From Aralia elata (taxonomy: Eukaryota > Streptophyta > Magnoliopsida > Apiales > Araliaceae), in assembly GCA_034770075.1 (NCBI GenBank), contig JAVJAP010000217.1, positions 124,001-188,000 on the forward strand: DNA of 64,000 nt, written 5' to 3'. Both the position numbers and the translations under genes were made by a program. This document shows positions 25,626 to 37,506 of the stretch, piece by piece. Below the pieces are notes generated by a model that saw only the letters and a list, made by a program, of their open reading frames with translations, was not told the origin of the DNA and did not search any database. Each line of letters starts with the position of its first letter. Position 1 is the stretch's first letter.

Positions 25626-26845
25626 ATGATTACATGTGAAATGAAGTTTAGCCTTGTATTTATTCTGAACAGCCTGCCGAATTTAGGCTTGTCCCCCTAT
25701 GGAAATAGAGCTTCTCATTAGATCAGATTCCTTAATGGGATTAGACTGAATCTCCTTAAAATATGGTAAGCTGAATTATATCCTGGCTTTGTCCGTATGA
25801 GCAGGGACAGAAATCCATAGACCCTGGACCTACTGCTCCAGCTGTTAAAACGGTTCCCCACGTGGGTCATGCCCCACCATCCCATCTGGGTCGTACCATT
25901 TGGGCCTGATAAATCACCATAGCATTTTGGCCTAGTAAATCTCGCCCCAACATTGCCCCCCAATCTTTTGTTAAAATAGAACATTTAACGGAAGAGTATA
26001 TCATTAAAAGCCCAATAATTACACCCTAACATTGCCCGAAGCCGGTAAGTATTTTTGCTCTTCGAACCATCCATAACTTTCTATCGGAGGCATTTTCCTT
26101 GAAGGAACGACACCGAGGCCTGTTCTTGATCAGCACTAACGCCTGATCAATTATTGGGGGAACGACACCGAGGCTTGTTCCTGATCGGCACTGACGCCTG
26201 ACCAATTATTGGAAACGGCACCGAGGCCTGTTCTTGATCGGCACTAACGCCTAATTATTGGGAACGACACCAAGGTTGTTCTTGATCAGCACTAACGCCT
26301 GATTAATTATGTTACTTATCTAACGACGAGGATTCCGAAATCGAAAATTAACTAATTAACTGAATAGATTGTAATTTTTCTTCTCCATGCCAATTATATG
26401 ATTCCTCCCTCGCTCCTTGCCTCGACTTTTGTTGCAAATTGCCACTTTAGATTGGTATATAACTTGGTGTCATTTTGATCGGCAACATAACCGAGTTTGA
26501 TATTGCCGATGTGTTTGGATGGCTTTGGGAAACATATGGAAAATTGTTATTGGCTCGCAACAATGGATCCACATGAACTATTATCACTTGTGTGGTGACC
26601 CTTTTTAGAACGTTAGCAACAGTGTACCTTTTACTCAACTGACCCCTGATTACGTATTTGGTGATTTAAAGAATAATTTGCGTACTAGCTTTACCGAAGC
26701 TGAATCTACGCCGAACCCAAAATAGAGACTGGTGTCGAAGTGGAGTATATGTCGAACCTCATCATCATTCTCCTGACTCTGATCAATTCCTTCCGTCTGC
26801 CTCCAGTGAACTCCTTGAACTCTTTTGATTCCCAATCGTTTCTCC

Positions 26846-27400
26846 AGAGGATGCCTTGGCCGCCCTAGAGGATGCTTGACTTCTCTAGATGATGTCTTGG
26901 CCGCCCCGGAGGATGTTTGACCTCTCCGGAGGATGTCTTGACACCTTTTCGGAGGATGTTTGACCTCTCTGGAGGATGCCTTGACTGCCCTATAGGATGT
27001 TTGACCTCTCCGGAGGATGTCTTGACCTCCCCAGAGGATGCTTGACCTCCCTGGAGGATGCCTTGACCGTCCCAGAGGATGTTTGACCTCTCCGGAGGAT
27101 GCTTGACCTCTCCGAAGGATGCTTGACCTCCCCAGAGGATGTCTTGACCGCCCCAGAGGACGTTTGACCTCTCTCGAAGATGTCTTGACCTCCCTGGAGG
27201 ATGCTTGACCTCTCGGAGGATGGCTTGACCATCCCGGAGGATGCTTGACCGCCTCAGAGGATGCTTGACCTCTCTAGAGGATGCCTTGACCTCCCCAGAG
27301 GATGTCTTGACCGCCCCAGCCCGAAGGATGCTTGACTTCTCCGGAAGATGCCTTGACCACCCCGAAGGATGTTTGACCTCTCCTCCTTTCAACTTTCTGC
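26846..27400 (-). repeat. 24 bp-scale minisatellite with an open minus frame
   Basis: Roughly 23 copies of a degenerate unit, GAGGATGTTTGACCTCTCCG or GAGGATGCCTTGACCGCCCC. On the minus strand it stays open for 217 codons (26865-27518) and reads as repeated SSGEVKHPPGRSRHL-like blocks rich in basic residues, glycine and serine. A second frame is also open, as expected for a repeat whose unit length is near a multiple of three. The sequence shows repeats but no domain that I know. A shorter patch of the same repeat lies at about 55870-56000 in the related element. Confidence 0.7.
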
Positions 27401-27621
27401 TTAACTTCCCCATTTTTATCTGATTCAAAGTCACCATTATCTGCAAGCTTCTCATCACTTTCCTGGGAGATAACATCTTCTTGATGCTGACTGTTCCCCG
27501 TAACTCTTCCACCATCAACTGAGGTCACTTCTCGAATAGTTATGATCTTATCTATATATATAGTAGTCTCTTTAGCGCATACTGGAGTTTGGTTGAGTGA
27601 CTTGACTGCATGCTCATCCAC
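27274..27621 (-). CDS. Putative element-encoded acidic N-terminal ORF
   Basis: A 115-codon minus-strand frame starts MDEHAVKSLNQTPVCAKETT and is rich in Asp, Glu, Gln and Ser for its first 80 residues before entering the minisatellite. The amino-acid mix looks coding, unlike the surrounding AT-rich DNA. No gag zinc knuckle or known fold was seen. It probably belongs to the non-autonomous LTR element, but I cannot assign a function or prove expression. Confidence 0.35.
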   Translation of the reverse strand: MDEHAVKSLNQTPVCAKETTIYIDKIITIREVTSVDGGRVTGNSQHQEDVISQESDEKLADNGDFESDKNGEVKQKVERRRGQTSFGVVKASSGEVKHPSGWGGQDILWGGQGIL

Positions 27622-27630
27622 CGGTGTATA

Positions 27631-29132
27631 TTTTGTATGGATAAAGTATATATGTTGGTCATTTTAAAATTTAAAATATCTCAATTCTGCTTAGTTTTTG
27701 AAATGTTGTGAGGTTGAATTAATAAATTAATAATGAAGAACCTATGTTTTTGTTGCCCTAAATTTGGAACAAATATTATATGTTTATAGAAAAAATCTTG
27801 ATTATTTTTTTAATGTTTTTGAAAGGTGAAAAAAAAATGATCTTATACTTTATCTCCAAGGCACATGGACTTATCTATAGGTGCTTGCATGCACCAGTGC
27901 TGCTCCCACTATAACTATACAAATACACAGTTTTTGTCTCTACTGGCCACGTGTCAGGGAGGCACCAAAATTGGTTTCCGTTGTCGCTGTGCATCCGTAC
28001 ACTCTGATTTAAAAATAAATAAAAAATACGGGAATGTCACATTCATAAACCGGCTCTGGTGTGCATGATTCTGTAGAAGACCAACCGCATGGTTTTGATC
28101 ATATAGTCATTTGTTGACTGTTTTTAAATATCAACATCCAAAAAAAAGAAGATAAAATTTAGATTATGATAAAATTGAAAATATTATGGGAGCTGATTTC
28201 TGTAAGTTGAATCGAGATTATTTATTTTAATTTTTTAAAAGATAATAGTGTTTGACAGACAAGTGGAATTCCAATTACTTAGTTTGTATGTTTCCCTTTT
28301 TTCAATAATTTAAATAAATGATGCAAATTATTTTTTAACATTATTCACAAAATTATTATTGTAGTAATTAATTTTCAATACATTGAAAGTTTACACAAAT
28401 AAAAATTAAATAAAATTAAAAGTCATACATTTATTTGAGTATGAAGTTCAATCACACATGGACATCTATCTAGTTTCTCCAACCCAATTTATTATTGAAA
28501 AAAATAGATCTTAGCACATGTATTTTCAACCCAATTCATGTTATATACTTCAACTAGCACTTCGCTTGTCTTCGCCCGTGCCTTCGGCACTACGAAAAGA
28601 GGGGGGAAAGAAAGGAGACGGGGGAGGAAAAGAGGGAGTCCAGGGACGACCAAGAGAGGGGAAGGAGGGAAGAAGAAAGGGAAAGGAGGGAAGAAGAAAG
28701 GAAAGGATGGTAGAAATATAAAGAAGGGTCAGATTTATCCTAAAGTTTGGACGATCCGAGTGATTTATTAGGGTGAGCGGGAATTATTATTTTTTTTTCA
28801 AAAAACCCTTGTGTTTTGTTAGATAGATTTAGCATGGTACTTAAATTGGCAAGTCTTACCTATTTAAACTTTTTGCGCATGTATTTTTAACACTTGGTAT
28901 TAGAAGTTATAACTATTTCTATATAGGGAATAAATTCAAGTTTATTAGTTTATCACAAGCAAAAGAAGTTTTGAACTGTCCAAACTGCAAAAATTAAGAT
29001 ATAAGGATTTTTTTAAAAAAAATTTAACATAAAATATTTTGAAAAATATAAACTTTCAACTCACTAATTCTTTAACTGAGATTTAATTGTTTATTCAAGC
29101 TCTCACAATAAAGGGGTGAATATATATATATA
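27631..29132. other. Intergenic: dispersed repeat and purine-rich tract
   Basis: About 27860-28145 is a copy of the dispersed repeat also found at about 20860 and 33535. About 28590-28715 is a strongly purine-rich tract (GGAGGGAAGAAGAAAGG words) preceded by a small GTGCCTTCGGCAC hairpin. No gene was seen. Confidence 0.5.
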
Positions 29133-32100
29133 GGGAACCGATCAGAAACAATCCTTTTAAATGACATTCTTTTGTTAAGTAGCATACCTATTTAAATAGT
29201 ATTACTTTTATTTATCTCTTCTCACATGCCCATGACTCTCAGACTCTCTCTCCTCCTTTTCTTCCTTTTATTTTCTCTCTCCTCACATGACCATCTCTAA
29301 CTCCCTCCTCTCATATCAATTTTATTTTCTCTCTCCTCCCGATTTCACACCACTCTAAAACTCTCCCCTCCAAGCTCTCTTCCCAAACTCATAGAGCTCA
29401 TATCAAAAACTCAACGAAATTCGATAAACCAGGATACCAGATTTTAACAACATTCTAAAGGAGAAATTGAACGCGGAGACCAGATCTTAAAGAAATTTGG
29501 TAAACCCTTAACTATTTTTTTAATTTCGTTAATATTTAACTAGGTTTTGATTTTATTTTTTGATTCAATTTGGGAATTTTTTTCATCTGGGAATTAGTCT
29601 TAATTTCTTATTTTATTTATTTATTTATTTGTTTGTTTTGGGGATGAACATGAGAATTGCTGGAATTTGATTTCTCATTCAACCTTGAAACTGAAAGCAA
29701 AAAATGAAATAGAGAGCAAAAGATGAAAGTATGAACTGAATAAAATGTCTAGTGTGTTCTGTCAACTTTTTGTGTGCTAGCTCCTATTGGTTTAGTTGTT
29801 TGATACTTACTTAACTTCTCAAGAAATATTTCAGCCATGCTTATTATTTTTATTATTTGGATATTAGTGTTACTATTATACTTGAGCAAAATGATATATG
29901 TTTGCTATAACTTTTTAGTTTTCAAGGATCAAATTTTTAACTTGGTTGTGCATATACATTATTTTCAGATTTATTAAAAATGGATGACATGGACCATGCA
30001 ATAGGGAGTTGTGGGGATAATGCAGAAATGAATTTAGAGGGGGATGCCTTGAGTGCGGAGGGGTTAAATGTGAATAATAATAAAACTTTTGTCTACTATC
30101 CTCAAGTAGCCGATGAGTTTACGCCTAAGTTAGGTCAAGAATTCAAGCATTAGATGATGTTCACACTTTTTACAATGCATATGCAATGCATGCTGGTTTT
30201 AGTGTGCGAAAATTTAATGAGAAAAAAAGAGTGGGAAGCGATGAGATATGTAGGAAAGAGTATGTGTGTTATAAGCAAGGAAAGGGCAAACTATTAGCCA
30301 ATGTGGATGTAAAAAGAAAACGCGGGTCTACAAAAGAAGGTTGCAGTGCAAAAATTGTAGTGCTAAAAAGAAATGACTTATACATACTTACTAAAATTGA
30401 GGAAGGTCATTGTCACCCATTGTCAACTCCACATAAGAGACACCTTTTACGATCGCACCGTAATGTGTCAACTGCCCAAAAATCTTTGAGTCAACAACTT
30501 GGCATGGTGAATATACCACAATGCCAACAATACAATTTTCTTGCAGTGCAGGCGGGAGGGTTTGAAAATATTGGTTGCACGCAACGAGATTTGTATAACT
30601 TTGAAAGAGACAAACGCAATGAGTTGAAGGGACATGATGGCGATATGTTGAATGAGTACTTAAAGTTACAACAACAAAAGAATCCTTCATTCACTTTCAC
30701 AATTGACACAGACGATGAAAAAAGGATTACTCGTTGTTTTTGGGCCGATGCATCTTCTAGACGGGCTTATAGATTTTACGGTGATGTTGTCATTTTTGAT
30801 ACCACATACAATACTAATCGTTACAGAATGATATTTGCACCACTAATGGGGGTTAATAACCATGGTCAAACTACTGTATTTGGTTGTGCTTTCTTAAGTG
30901 ATGAGACCATAGATGCTTTTGTTTGGCTTTTCAAGTGTTTTTTAGAAGCAATGCCAGGTGATGCACCTAAGATGATTATTACCGATCAGGATCCGGCTAT
31001 GGCAAATGCCATTTCACAGATCCTTCCTAATACATTTCATAGGTATTGTAGTTGGCACATTTTAACCAAATTTTCAGAGAAGATTGACTTGGTAAAATTC
31101 AGTGCTTATTATAAAAACTTAAAAGATTGCATTTGGAATTCGGAGACTGTGGAAGAGTTTGACTCCACTTGGGTGGAAATAGTGGAGAAAAGTGGGTTGA
31201 ATGGTAATAAATGGCTACAATCAATGTATGACATTCGTTCTAGATGGGTACCTGCACACGTGAATCATTTTTTCTCAGCTGGTATGTCAAGTAGCCAACG
31301 AGCGGAGAGTTCTCATTCATTTTTTAAAAAATTTGTTTCTAAAAGAAATTCTTTAGTAGATTTTATGATTCAATTTGGTCGGGGCCTTCAACATCAACGA
31401 CATGTAGAGTTGGTGGCAGATAACAAAGATTTGATTGAGAGGCCGAAAATTAAAATTGGTCATGACTTCCTAATTCAAATGGTTGATATTTATACACACT
31501 TTATATATTATAAATTTGAAGATGAGTTGTGTGAGAGCTTAAATTATAGGTTTGAACTAATGAAGGAGGATGTTAACTACCATGTATATAAGATTTACCG
31601 AAAGAATGTCAACAAGTTTAAAGTAAGAGAAATTCATTATGACAAATTTTTGGATTATGCAACATGCACTTGCAAAAAGTTTGAGAGTTCGGGAATCTTA
31701 TGTCGGCATGTGATAGCTTACTTGACTAAGTATCACGATCTTGACAAATTGCCTACAAAATACATTTTGAAGAGGTGGACAAAGACGGCAAAATCAAGTG
31801 GTGTGATTGATGATAATGGTATGCCAATAAAAGATGACAAGTCATACTCACTCTTGCGGAGTGAATTGATTCAACATTCTTTAGATTTGATTGATAGAGC
31901 TCTCACAAATGAAGAAGCCACAAATGTTTTAAAAGAATGTTTAGGTAATGTGGATGAAAAGATCAATCAAATTATTAGGAAGAATGGTTCCCAAAGAAAC
32001 AATGAAATGGAGTGTGGTGGAATGAGTGCATCCAAGTCAGGTAACATGACTTGTACTTATGAACATAGTTACATTGAGCCGAATCAAGTGCGAGCAAAAG

Positions 32101-33199
32101 GGTGTGGCAAAAGGCTGAAGGGTGGCAAAGAAATAGCTTTGGGGAAACAAAAGAATTCTAATGGTAGACGTTGTCATGGATGTGGCAAAGTTGGTGTGAC
32201 ACATGATAAAAGAAATTGTCCGGTGCTTAATAATCGGTAAATAAGTTTAATTATTTTGACTTGCAGCTAATTTAAAATTGACTTTGCTATTTGTTTATAT
32301 TTAACTTTGCTATTTGTTTAAATGTAGAACTGAAACATCAAATGATGATGCTACTCAAGATCCAAATGTAGATGATGATAGTAATTCACCCACAGGTACA
32401 ACTGATATTATTATAACAACACTTGTATATTTATATTTATGTATTAATTTGTATTTGTTTTTTTTACAGGGTGGGCTTTAGAATTGTACTAATCATAGGA
32501 GTGACTATACTTGGATGCTTCAAAATTTCAGAATTTCAGAATTGTACTAATCGTGAGAGTGACTTGTATTAATTTGTATTTGTCAAGTTTATTGATTATG
32601 TTTATCTTGTTTAAAAACTTGGGATATGTTTGACAGATTTTAAAGCATTTGTAGTTGGGATAAATCTTGATATTGAATTTTGATATGATGTACTCTGTTT
32701 TGGGACATGATATTTTGTTTGTCTATCTCCTGGTTGCCTTTACACAATATGGGACAATTTCAATCTTAATCCAATGAGTAGTTTTACACGGACATTTTTT
32801 TTTGGACAATTTTTTTTGATTTATTTTTGGATGACTACCAAAAAATTGATACTATTTATTGAAACTCAAATTTGTACAAAATTCAGTAATAGGCACTGTG
32901 AAGGAGAAAACAGAGTATGTTCGCTTGGATTTACTGTAATCGAATTCCAATCAGAGAAAACAGAGTAATAGGCACTGTAAAGGAGAAAACAGAGTGATAG
33001 GCACTGTAAAGGAGATAAAATTGATCCAGGGAGTCTTAGATATGGCCATGTGAGGAGAGAAAAATAAAAGGAAGAAAAGGAGGAGAGAGAGTCTGAGAGT
33101 CATGGGCATGTGAGAAGAGATAAATAAAAGTAATACTATTTAAATAGGTATGCTATTTAACAAAAGAATGTCATTTAAAAGGATTGCTTCTGATCGGCT

Positions 33200-33202
<3 letters not shown>
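29133..33202 (+). mobile_element. Autonomous-type Mutator-like element (MULE), 4.07 kb
   Basis: Inverted termini of about 160 bp: left 29133-29293, starting GGGAACCGATCAGAAACAAT, and right 33043-33202, ending ATTGCTTCTGATCGGCTCCC. They enclose a FAR1/MULE transposase gene. The element sits in a TA run, so the flanking 9 bp (alternating TA on both sides) are compatible with the Mutator duplication but not informative. Arm identity looks above 90 percent by eye, suggesting a fairly young insertion. Confidence 0.9.
29980..32492 (+). CDS. FAR1-type MULE transposase with one N-terminal frameshift
   Basis: The likely start is ATG 29980 (MDDMDHAIGSCGDN). That frame runs to a TAG at about 30152 because one base is missing after TTCAAG (about 30146); beyond it the frame continues as LDDVHTFYNAYAMHAGFSVR into the long ORF 30186-32240 (684 codons). 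In that ORF: the rest of the FAR1 DNA-binding domain (residues 1-85), a MULE transposase core with candidate catalytic D205 (FDTTYN), D267 (ITDQD) and E374 (QRAESSHSF), a SWIM zinc finger C494-x-C496...C506-x-H508, and a terminal CHGCGK zinc knuckle (C663, C666). A donor at about 32239 and acceptors near 32327 and 32470 would add a short acidic tail ending WALELY. Domesticated FRS factors share the architecture, but the flanking TIRs make it a transposon gene. Confidence 0.85.
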
Positions 33203-33234
<32 letters not shown>

Positions 33235-34789
33235 AGATTAAGATTAATTTATTTATTTACATAAGTAATTTCTTATTATAAACAATTAATAAGGATTTTT
33301 TTTTTATGCCGAGGTCATTTCCTTCTCCGTTCGAATTTTTCTCTTTCTCGCTCCGGCTAATCCTTCAACGATAGCCTTGGTTTTGAGGGCGAACTTGCGA
33401 GTCTAAGTCTCCGATTCGACTTTGTGTTTCCATCCATCGGACGTTTTTTTGGTATTTCCGAATTCCGATCACTGAGATTTAAAGTATATATTCTACCCAA
33501 AATCCAAATAATATTTCTATATATGACCAAATATCACCTTATGCCTCCAAGGTGCTTGTCCCACTAATTATATCCAAATGCACACCTTTTGTCTCTGTCT
33601 CTATCAGGAGGGGACCAAAATTAATTTCGGCTGCCACTCCGCATCCATCCGTACAATCTGATTTAAAAAAATAAAAAATACCGGAAAGGCTCTCAATACA
33701 TTCCATGAAAATGGAGATTGTCACACTCATATGTGCATGGTTAAATATCATAATTCATAATTTCATATGGATGGATTTTTTTTGATCATATAGTCTATGT
33801 TGTCTGTTTTTAAATATCAACGTTCAAAATATATATATATATATACACACACACTTAAGTAATGAAATATTATACATGATTTAAGTCTATAAATACTTCA
33901 TTACTTAAGTGTGTGTGTGTGATATATACATATACATATATATACATATACATATATATACATATATATACATATACATATATATATATATTTCAAAAAT
34001 GGGATTTAAAAGTCCGCTAGAAGTTCTAGCGGATGGAACTAAATTTTTTTTGGTCCGCTAGAATTACTAGGGGAAGAAGCAAACAAAGCAACTGCACATA
34101 CTATAGATATATATCAACTATATATTAATATTAATATTATATATATATATATATATTAATATTATATTAAAATATGATAGATCTATATCAACTATCTATA
34201 GTAACTATACATACTATATATTAATATAATAGTTAAATATGAGTTAACAATTATATATTTAATAAATTAAATAATAAAAAATCATATATATATCCTACTA
34301 AATAAATCATAGTTAATAAATCATAAATCTTAATTAGTAAATCCTAAATTCTAGTTAATAAACCTTAATATATTCCTATTTAGGGTTTATGGTTTATTAA
34401 CTAGATTTTAGGGTTTACTAATTAAGATTTAGGATTTATTACTTACTAAATAAACCCTAGTTAATAAACTTTAAACCCTAATTAGTAAACCTTAAATCTT
34501 AATTAATTAACCCTAAATCCTAAGTAGTAAACTCTAAACCCTAGTTAATAAACTTTAAATTCTTAATAGGAATTAATGTTTATTAACTAGGGTTTAGGAG
34601 TTACTAATTAGGATTTAGAGTGGTTTATTTAGTAGGATATAGAATTTATTATTATTTATTTTATTAAATATATACATTTTAATATAATATTAATATTAGC
34701 CCAAAAATATTTTTAATCCCATCAGCTAGAAGTACTGGCGGACACGGAAGATCACATTGTACGCAACTTTTGCATATACACACACCTCC
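33203..34789. other. AT-rich repeats, palindromic element and duplicated leader
   Basis: Contents in order: TA microsatellite (33203-33232); first copy of a 110 bp segment repeated at 35026-35130 (33357-33470); dispersed repeat (33535-33835); a hairpin whose CACTTAAGTAATGAA arms pair around 33850-33915; TA/CATA microsatellite (33920-33992); a foldback-like AT-rich element (about 33985-34745) bounded by CCGCTAGAAGTTCTAGCGG palindromes, whose core has degenerate AAACCCTAA/TTTAGGGTT words in both directions. Confidence 0.55.
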
Positions 34790-36104
34790 AGTGCTCTCTC
34801 TCTCTTCATTTCTCTCTCTCTTGCAGATCCCAGAGGGCAGAGTCCTCCTCCATTTTCAGGTATTCTTGTACCTTCTACTTCTCTTGGCTAATTAATGGTT
34901 TCTTATTGTTCTGTTATGAAAAGGTATTTCAGAGCCCTCTTATAAGTGAAGTCATTGTTATTGGTCTGTGTTAGCTTCTTCTGTGTTATTGTTATGGTTT
35001 CTTCTGTGTATTGTTATTGCTCCTGCTAATCCTTCAACGATAGCCTTGGTTTTGAGGGCGAACTTGCGAGTCTAAGTCTCCGATTCGACTCTGTGTTTCC
35101 ATCCTTCGGACGTTTTTTGGTATTTCCGATAGAATCTCTGGCGAGAACTAAATTCTGGTGAGCTCGATCTGCGTGTATGTTTTGTGCTTCTACGATGGAG
35201 AATCCATCATTAAGGCGGCGAATCGCTTTTGTTACCGCTATATATTTGGCCTCTCTCCTTCATTCAACTTTATTTTGTTAAACATGGAGTGTGTATGTTG
35301 TTGTGAACTTGTGATTTCCATTATTGTTTCTGTCGGTTTGCTTTAGTTTATTTTTGGTCTCTCTTTCCAAACTACAGCTTAGCTTCGTTTGATTCAATTT
35401 ATTTTGGTAAGTCAAAACTTAAAACGTAGTACCTACCTAGCTCCGTATATCTTCAATCTCCGGCATAGTATTTTCTTATGTGATTTTCCGTATTTGTTTC
35501 ATGTCGGTCCTCGACGTCTCCTTACTCGGATATTGCGGTACCATTTTTGTCCTTGAAATGATGCATGCCTTCTTTTGTTGTGTGTTTGCCTATCTTAATA
35601 CTGTATTAATCTTCTTCTGTTTTTTTTTTTTTTATTATAAATTTAGATGGCTTTCTCTGCCCTCAAATCTGTTCAACCCAAATATATGAAAACAACTTTC
35701 TTGACGGCCGGAAGCAAGGGAAAAATATTCCCTACAAGTGTACTCAAGTTGGGCAACAACAGTCCTCGGGGCCGTCTTGGGCGGGCGCTCCTTAAAAAGC
35801 CACTCGCAATAACAAATGACTTGCACCTCCATCAGATACAGATACGCCTGAGAAAAGACAAAAACCACCCCCGAGTCCCCTGAGTTTGGTGGGTTCGGTG
35901 GGTTTGGCGGGTGTATTTATTTGTGTGATTTGGAAGAGGCTCTCTTCAAATTGGGATAAGACGGTGAAAGGATATGTTTTTTTCTGCGGTCTCCTGACGT
36001 TTGTTCAATTAGTTTTGGATACGTTCATCAAGGCATTGGATGCGCTTCAGAAGTACGAAAAGAGGAGGAAAATATGGAACAAGGAGGAGTCGCAGAAACA
36101 GTAG
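34790..36104 (+). pseudogene. Unrecognised small membrane-protein gene, probably frameshifted
   Basis: A pyrimidine-rich leader (34790-34859) ends ATTTTCAG before GTATTC, and a T-rich tract plus TTTAG precedes ATG 35647, so a 5' UTR intron of about 790 bp is likely. The first frame (35647-35883, 78 codons) starts MAFSALKSVQPKYMK, with many basic and hydroxylated residues like an organelle targeting peptide. A second frame to 36104 reads DTDTPEKRQKPPPSPLSLVG and then two hydrophobic segments (VGSVGLAGVFICVIW and YVFFCGLLTFVQLVL) and a basic tail. Both look coding and overlap near 35840, so a one-base shift probably split one protein of about 150 residues. I do not recognise the family. Confidence 0.5.
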
Positions 36105-36574
36105 AGTGGCAGCATTTCTTTTCCTTAAGTTTTGATGTGTTTACGGTGGACTTTCATTTTGGGACAGTGAAGTAAAAGTACAAACTGATTCACTAGGATT
36201 ACCGGTATATTCACAAGTTCAGGGTCTCTAATTTGTTAATACAAACTACAAGTCAGCAATTAACATCTGCATCCCCAAGTTTATTAATAGTTGAAACCAA
36301 GTTTGTTCTTTTAATTATATAGTTGATTCGATGTTATGCTATATAGGTATGGCTGAAAAGCAAACCAAATAGTTTGGAGCACATAAGGGGCTCAGATCGA
36401 GGAAAAACTAGCAAGTTTTGTATATACCCAAATCAGTTTTACTACAAGTTAACAATTAACATCTGCATGAATCATGATATATATTATTTACCTTACTTAA
36501 TTATAAGTAATGATATGCTAGGATTTTTTTATTTATTTTTCCATAATTAATTATAGTCTAAGAATAGAAATATA

Positions 36575-36613
<39 letters not shown>

Positions 36614-37506
36614 TGAGTAGAGGAGGATGGAGTACATATAAGCTAGGGCTTAGGTATTTAAATTAAGGATAAATTAACAAGTTTACTGATGTGTGATGAA
36701 AAAGTAAATATTTTGTGAAGTTAATTAGCTTCCTGCTTCCTCGAATAGCAATAATTTGATAAATGGCATATGTTCGCAAATTAGAGAGACAAGTCGAGAG
36801 CAAATTCACATTCTCAATTATGCATGTATAAGATTGACATACATCATGCATTATTTAAGTCGGATTCGGTTATGGCCAACTTCACTCTAGTAAGTCTATG
36901 TAGCTTTTCATTGCATTGGACCATTGTAATAAAAATCTATACAACTTATAATGCAATTTTTTTCTAACCGGATCCATTTAAGTCACCACTTTTAATTGGA
37001 GTATTTCTCCAATTTTTTTTATGAAGTATTACTTCTTCCCATGTGAATTAGTTCTCTAAATCATTTTTTTGTTATTCACGCGTTCACAATAAGTACTAAA
37101 AGTTAGAATGAATAGAAAAAAAAGAGTCTAGAGAGCTAATCATTTATTTTTACTTCAATTAATAAGCTAGAATGACATGTTATACGATAATATGAGAAAG
37201 AAAGTGTTATAATAATTCATCGCTTCCCAATGTAAACATTTTCTCATTTCTTCAATTTCCAACAAAAGTTATTGGGTAAAAAAGTTACGAGGGTAGAAGT
37301 GAAAAAATAGGATAAAAGTAGTTACAAATATAGAAATAGGATATTGAATGTTGAACATCTTAAAAAGGAAATTAAGACGTTTAATACGGGATGGAAGGAG
37401 TAAAACTTAAATGTGATCATTACACTCAACAATATCAAAACATACAAAAAAACAACAAATTTTTATTTTTTTTAGCGAAAGGCAAAAAGGTTTTATTTTT
37501 GAAGTA
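36105..37506. other. Intergenic, AT-rich
   Basis: No gene was seen. There is a TA microsatellite at about 36575-36612. The first few hundred bases are probably the 3' UTR of the gene before it. Confidence 0.5.

Larger units (their letters stand above)
22666..26031 (-). mobile_element. LTR copy B, split by a solo LTR
   Basis: It has the same sequence as copy A (TGTTAACGCC to CCCTAACA). After removing the 2,768 bp solo LTR and one 5 bp duplication it is about 593 bp, matching copy A. On the left it carries the word AAATGCTCTAGTGCTGTG and on the right GGCCTGATAAATCACC, both found in copy A. The element body follows on the right, from 26032. Confidence 0.75.
26032..27630 (-). mobile_element. Body of the TGTTAACGCC-type element (non-autonomous)
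   Basis: Sequence to the right of LTR copy B, so upstream of that LTR on the minus strand. It holds a tandem repeat at about 26095-26320 (four units built on GGCACTAACGCCTGATCAAT), the minisatellite at 26846-27400 and open frames on the minus strand. No reverse transcriptase, integrase or protease motif was seen, so it could not move by itself. The far LTR is missing; the sequence becomes ordinary AT-rich DNA near 27630. Confidence 0.6.

Noticed and set aside
26846..27400. Regular repeats resembling a CRISPR array
   Set aside because: The units run into each other without unique spacers, the host is a plant, and the repeat is a degenerate minisatellite inside an LTR element.
28518..28771. 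Lys/Gly/Arg-rich open frames
   Set aside because: They are produced by a purine-rich low-complexity tract.
30186..32240. A domesticated FHY3/FAR1-type host transcription factor
   Set aside because: The gene lies between matching 160 bp TIRs, so it is a transposase in place, not a host factor.
34300..34640. True interstitial telomere array
   Set aside because: The TTTAGGG-like words are irregular, mixed in both orientations and diluted by AT-rich filler.
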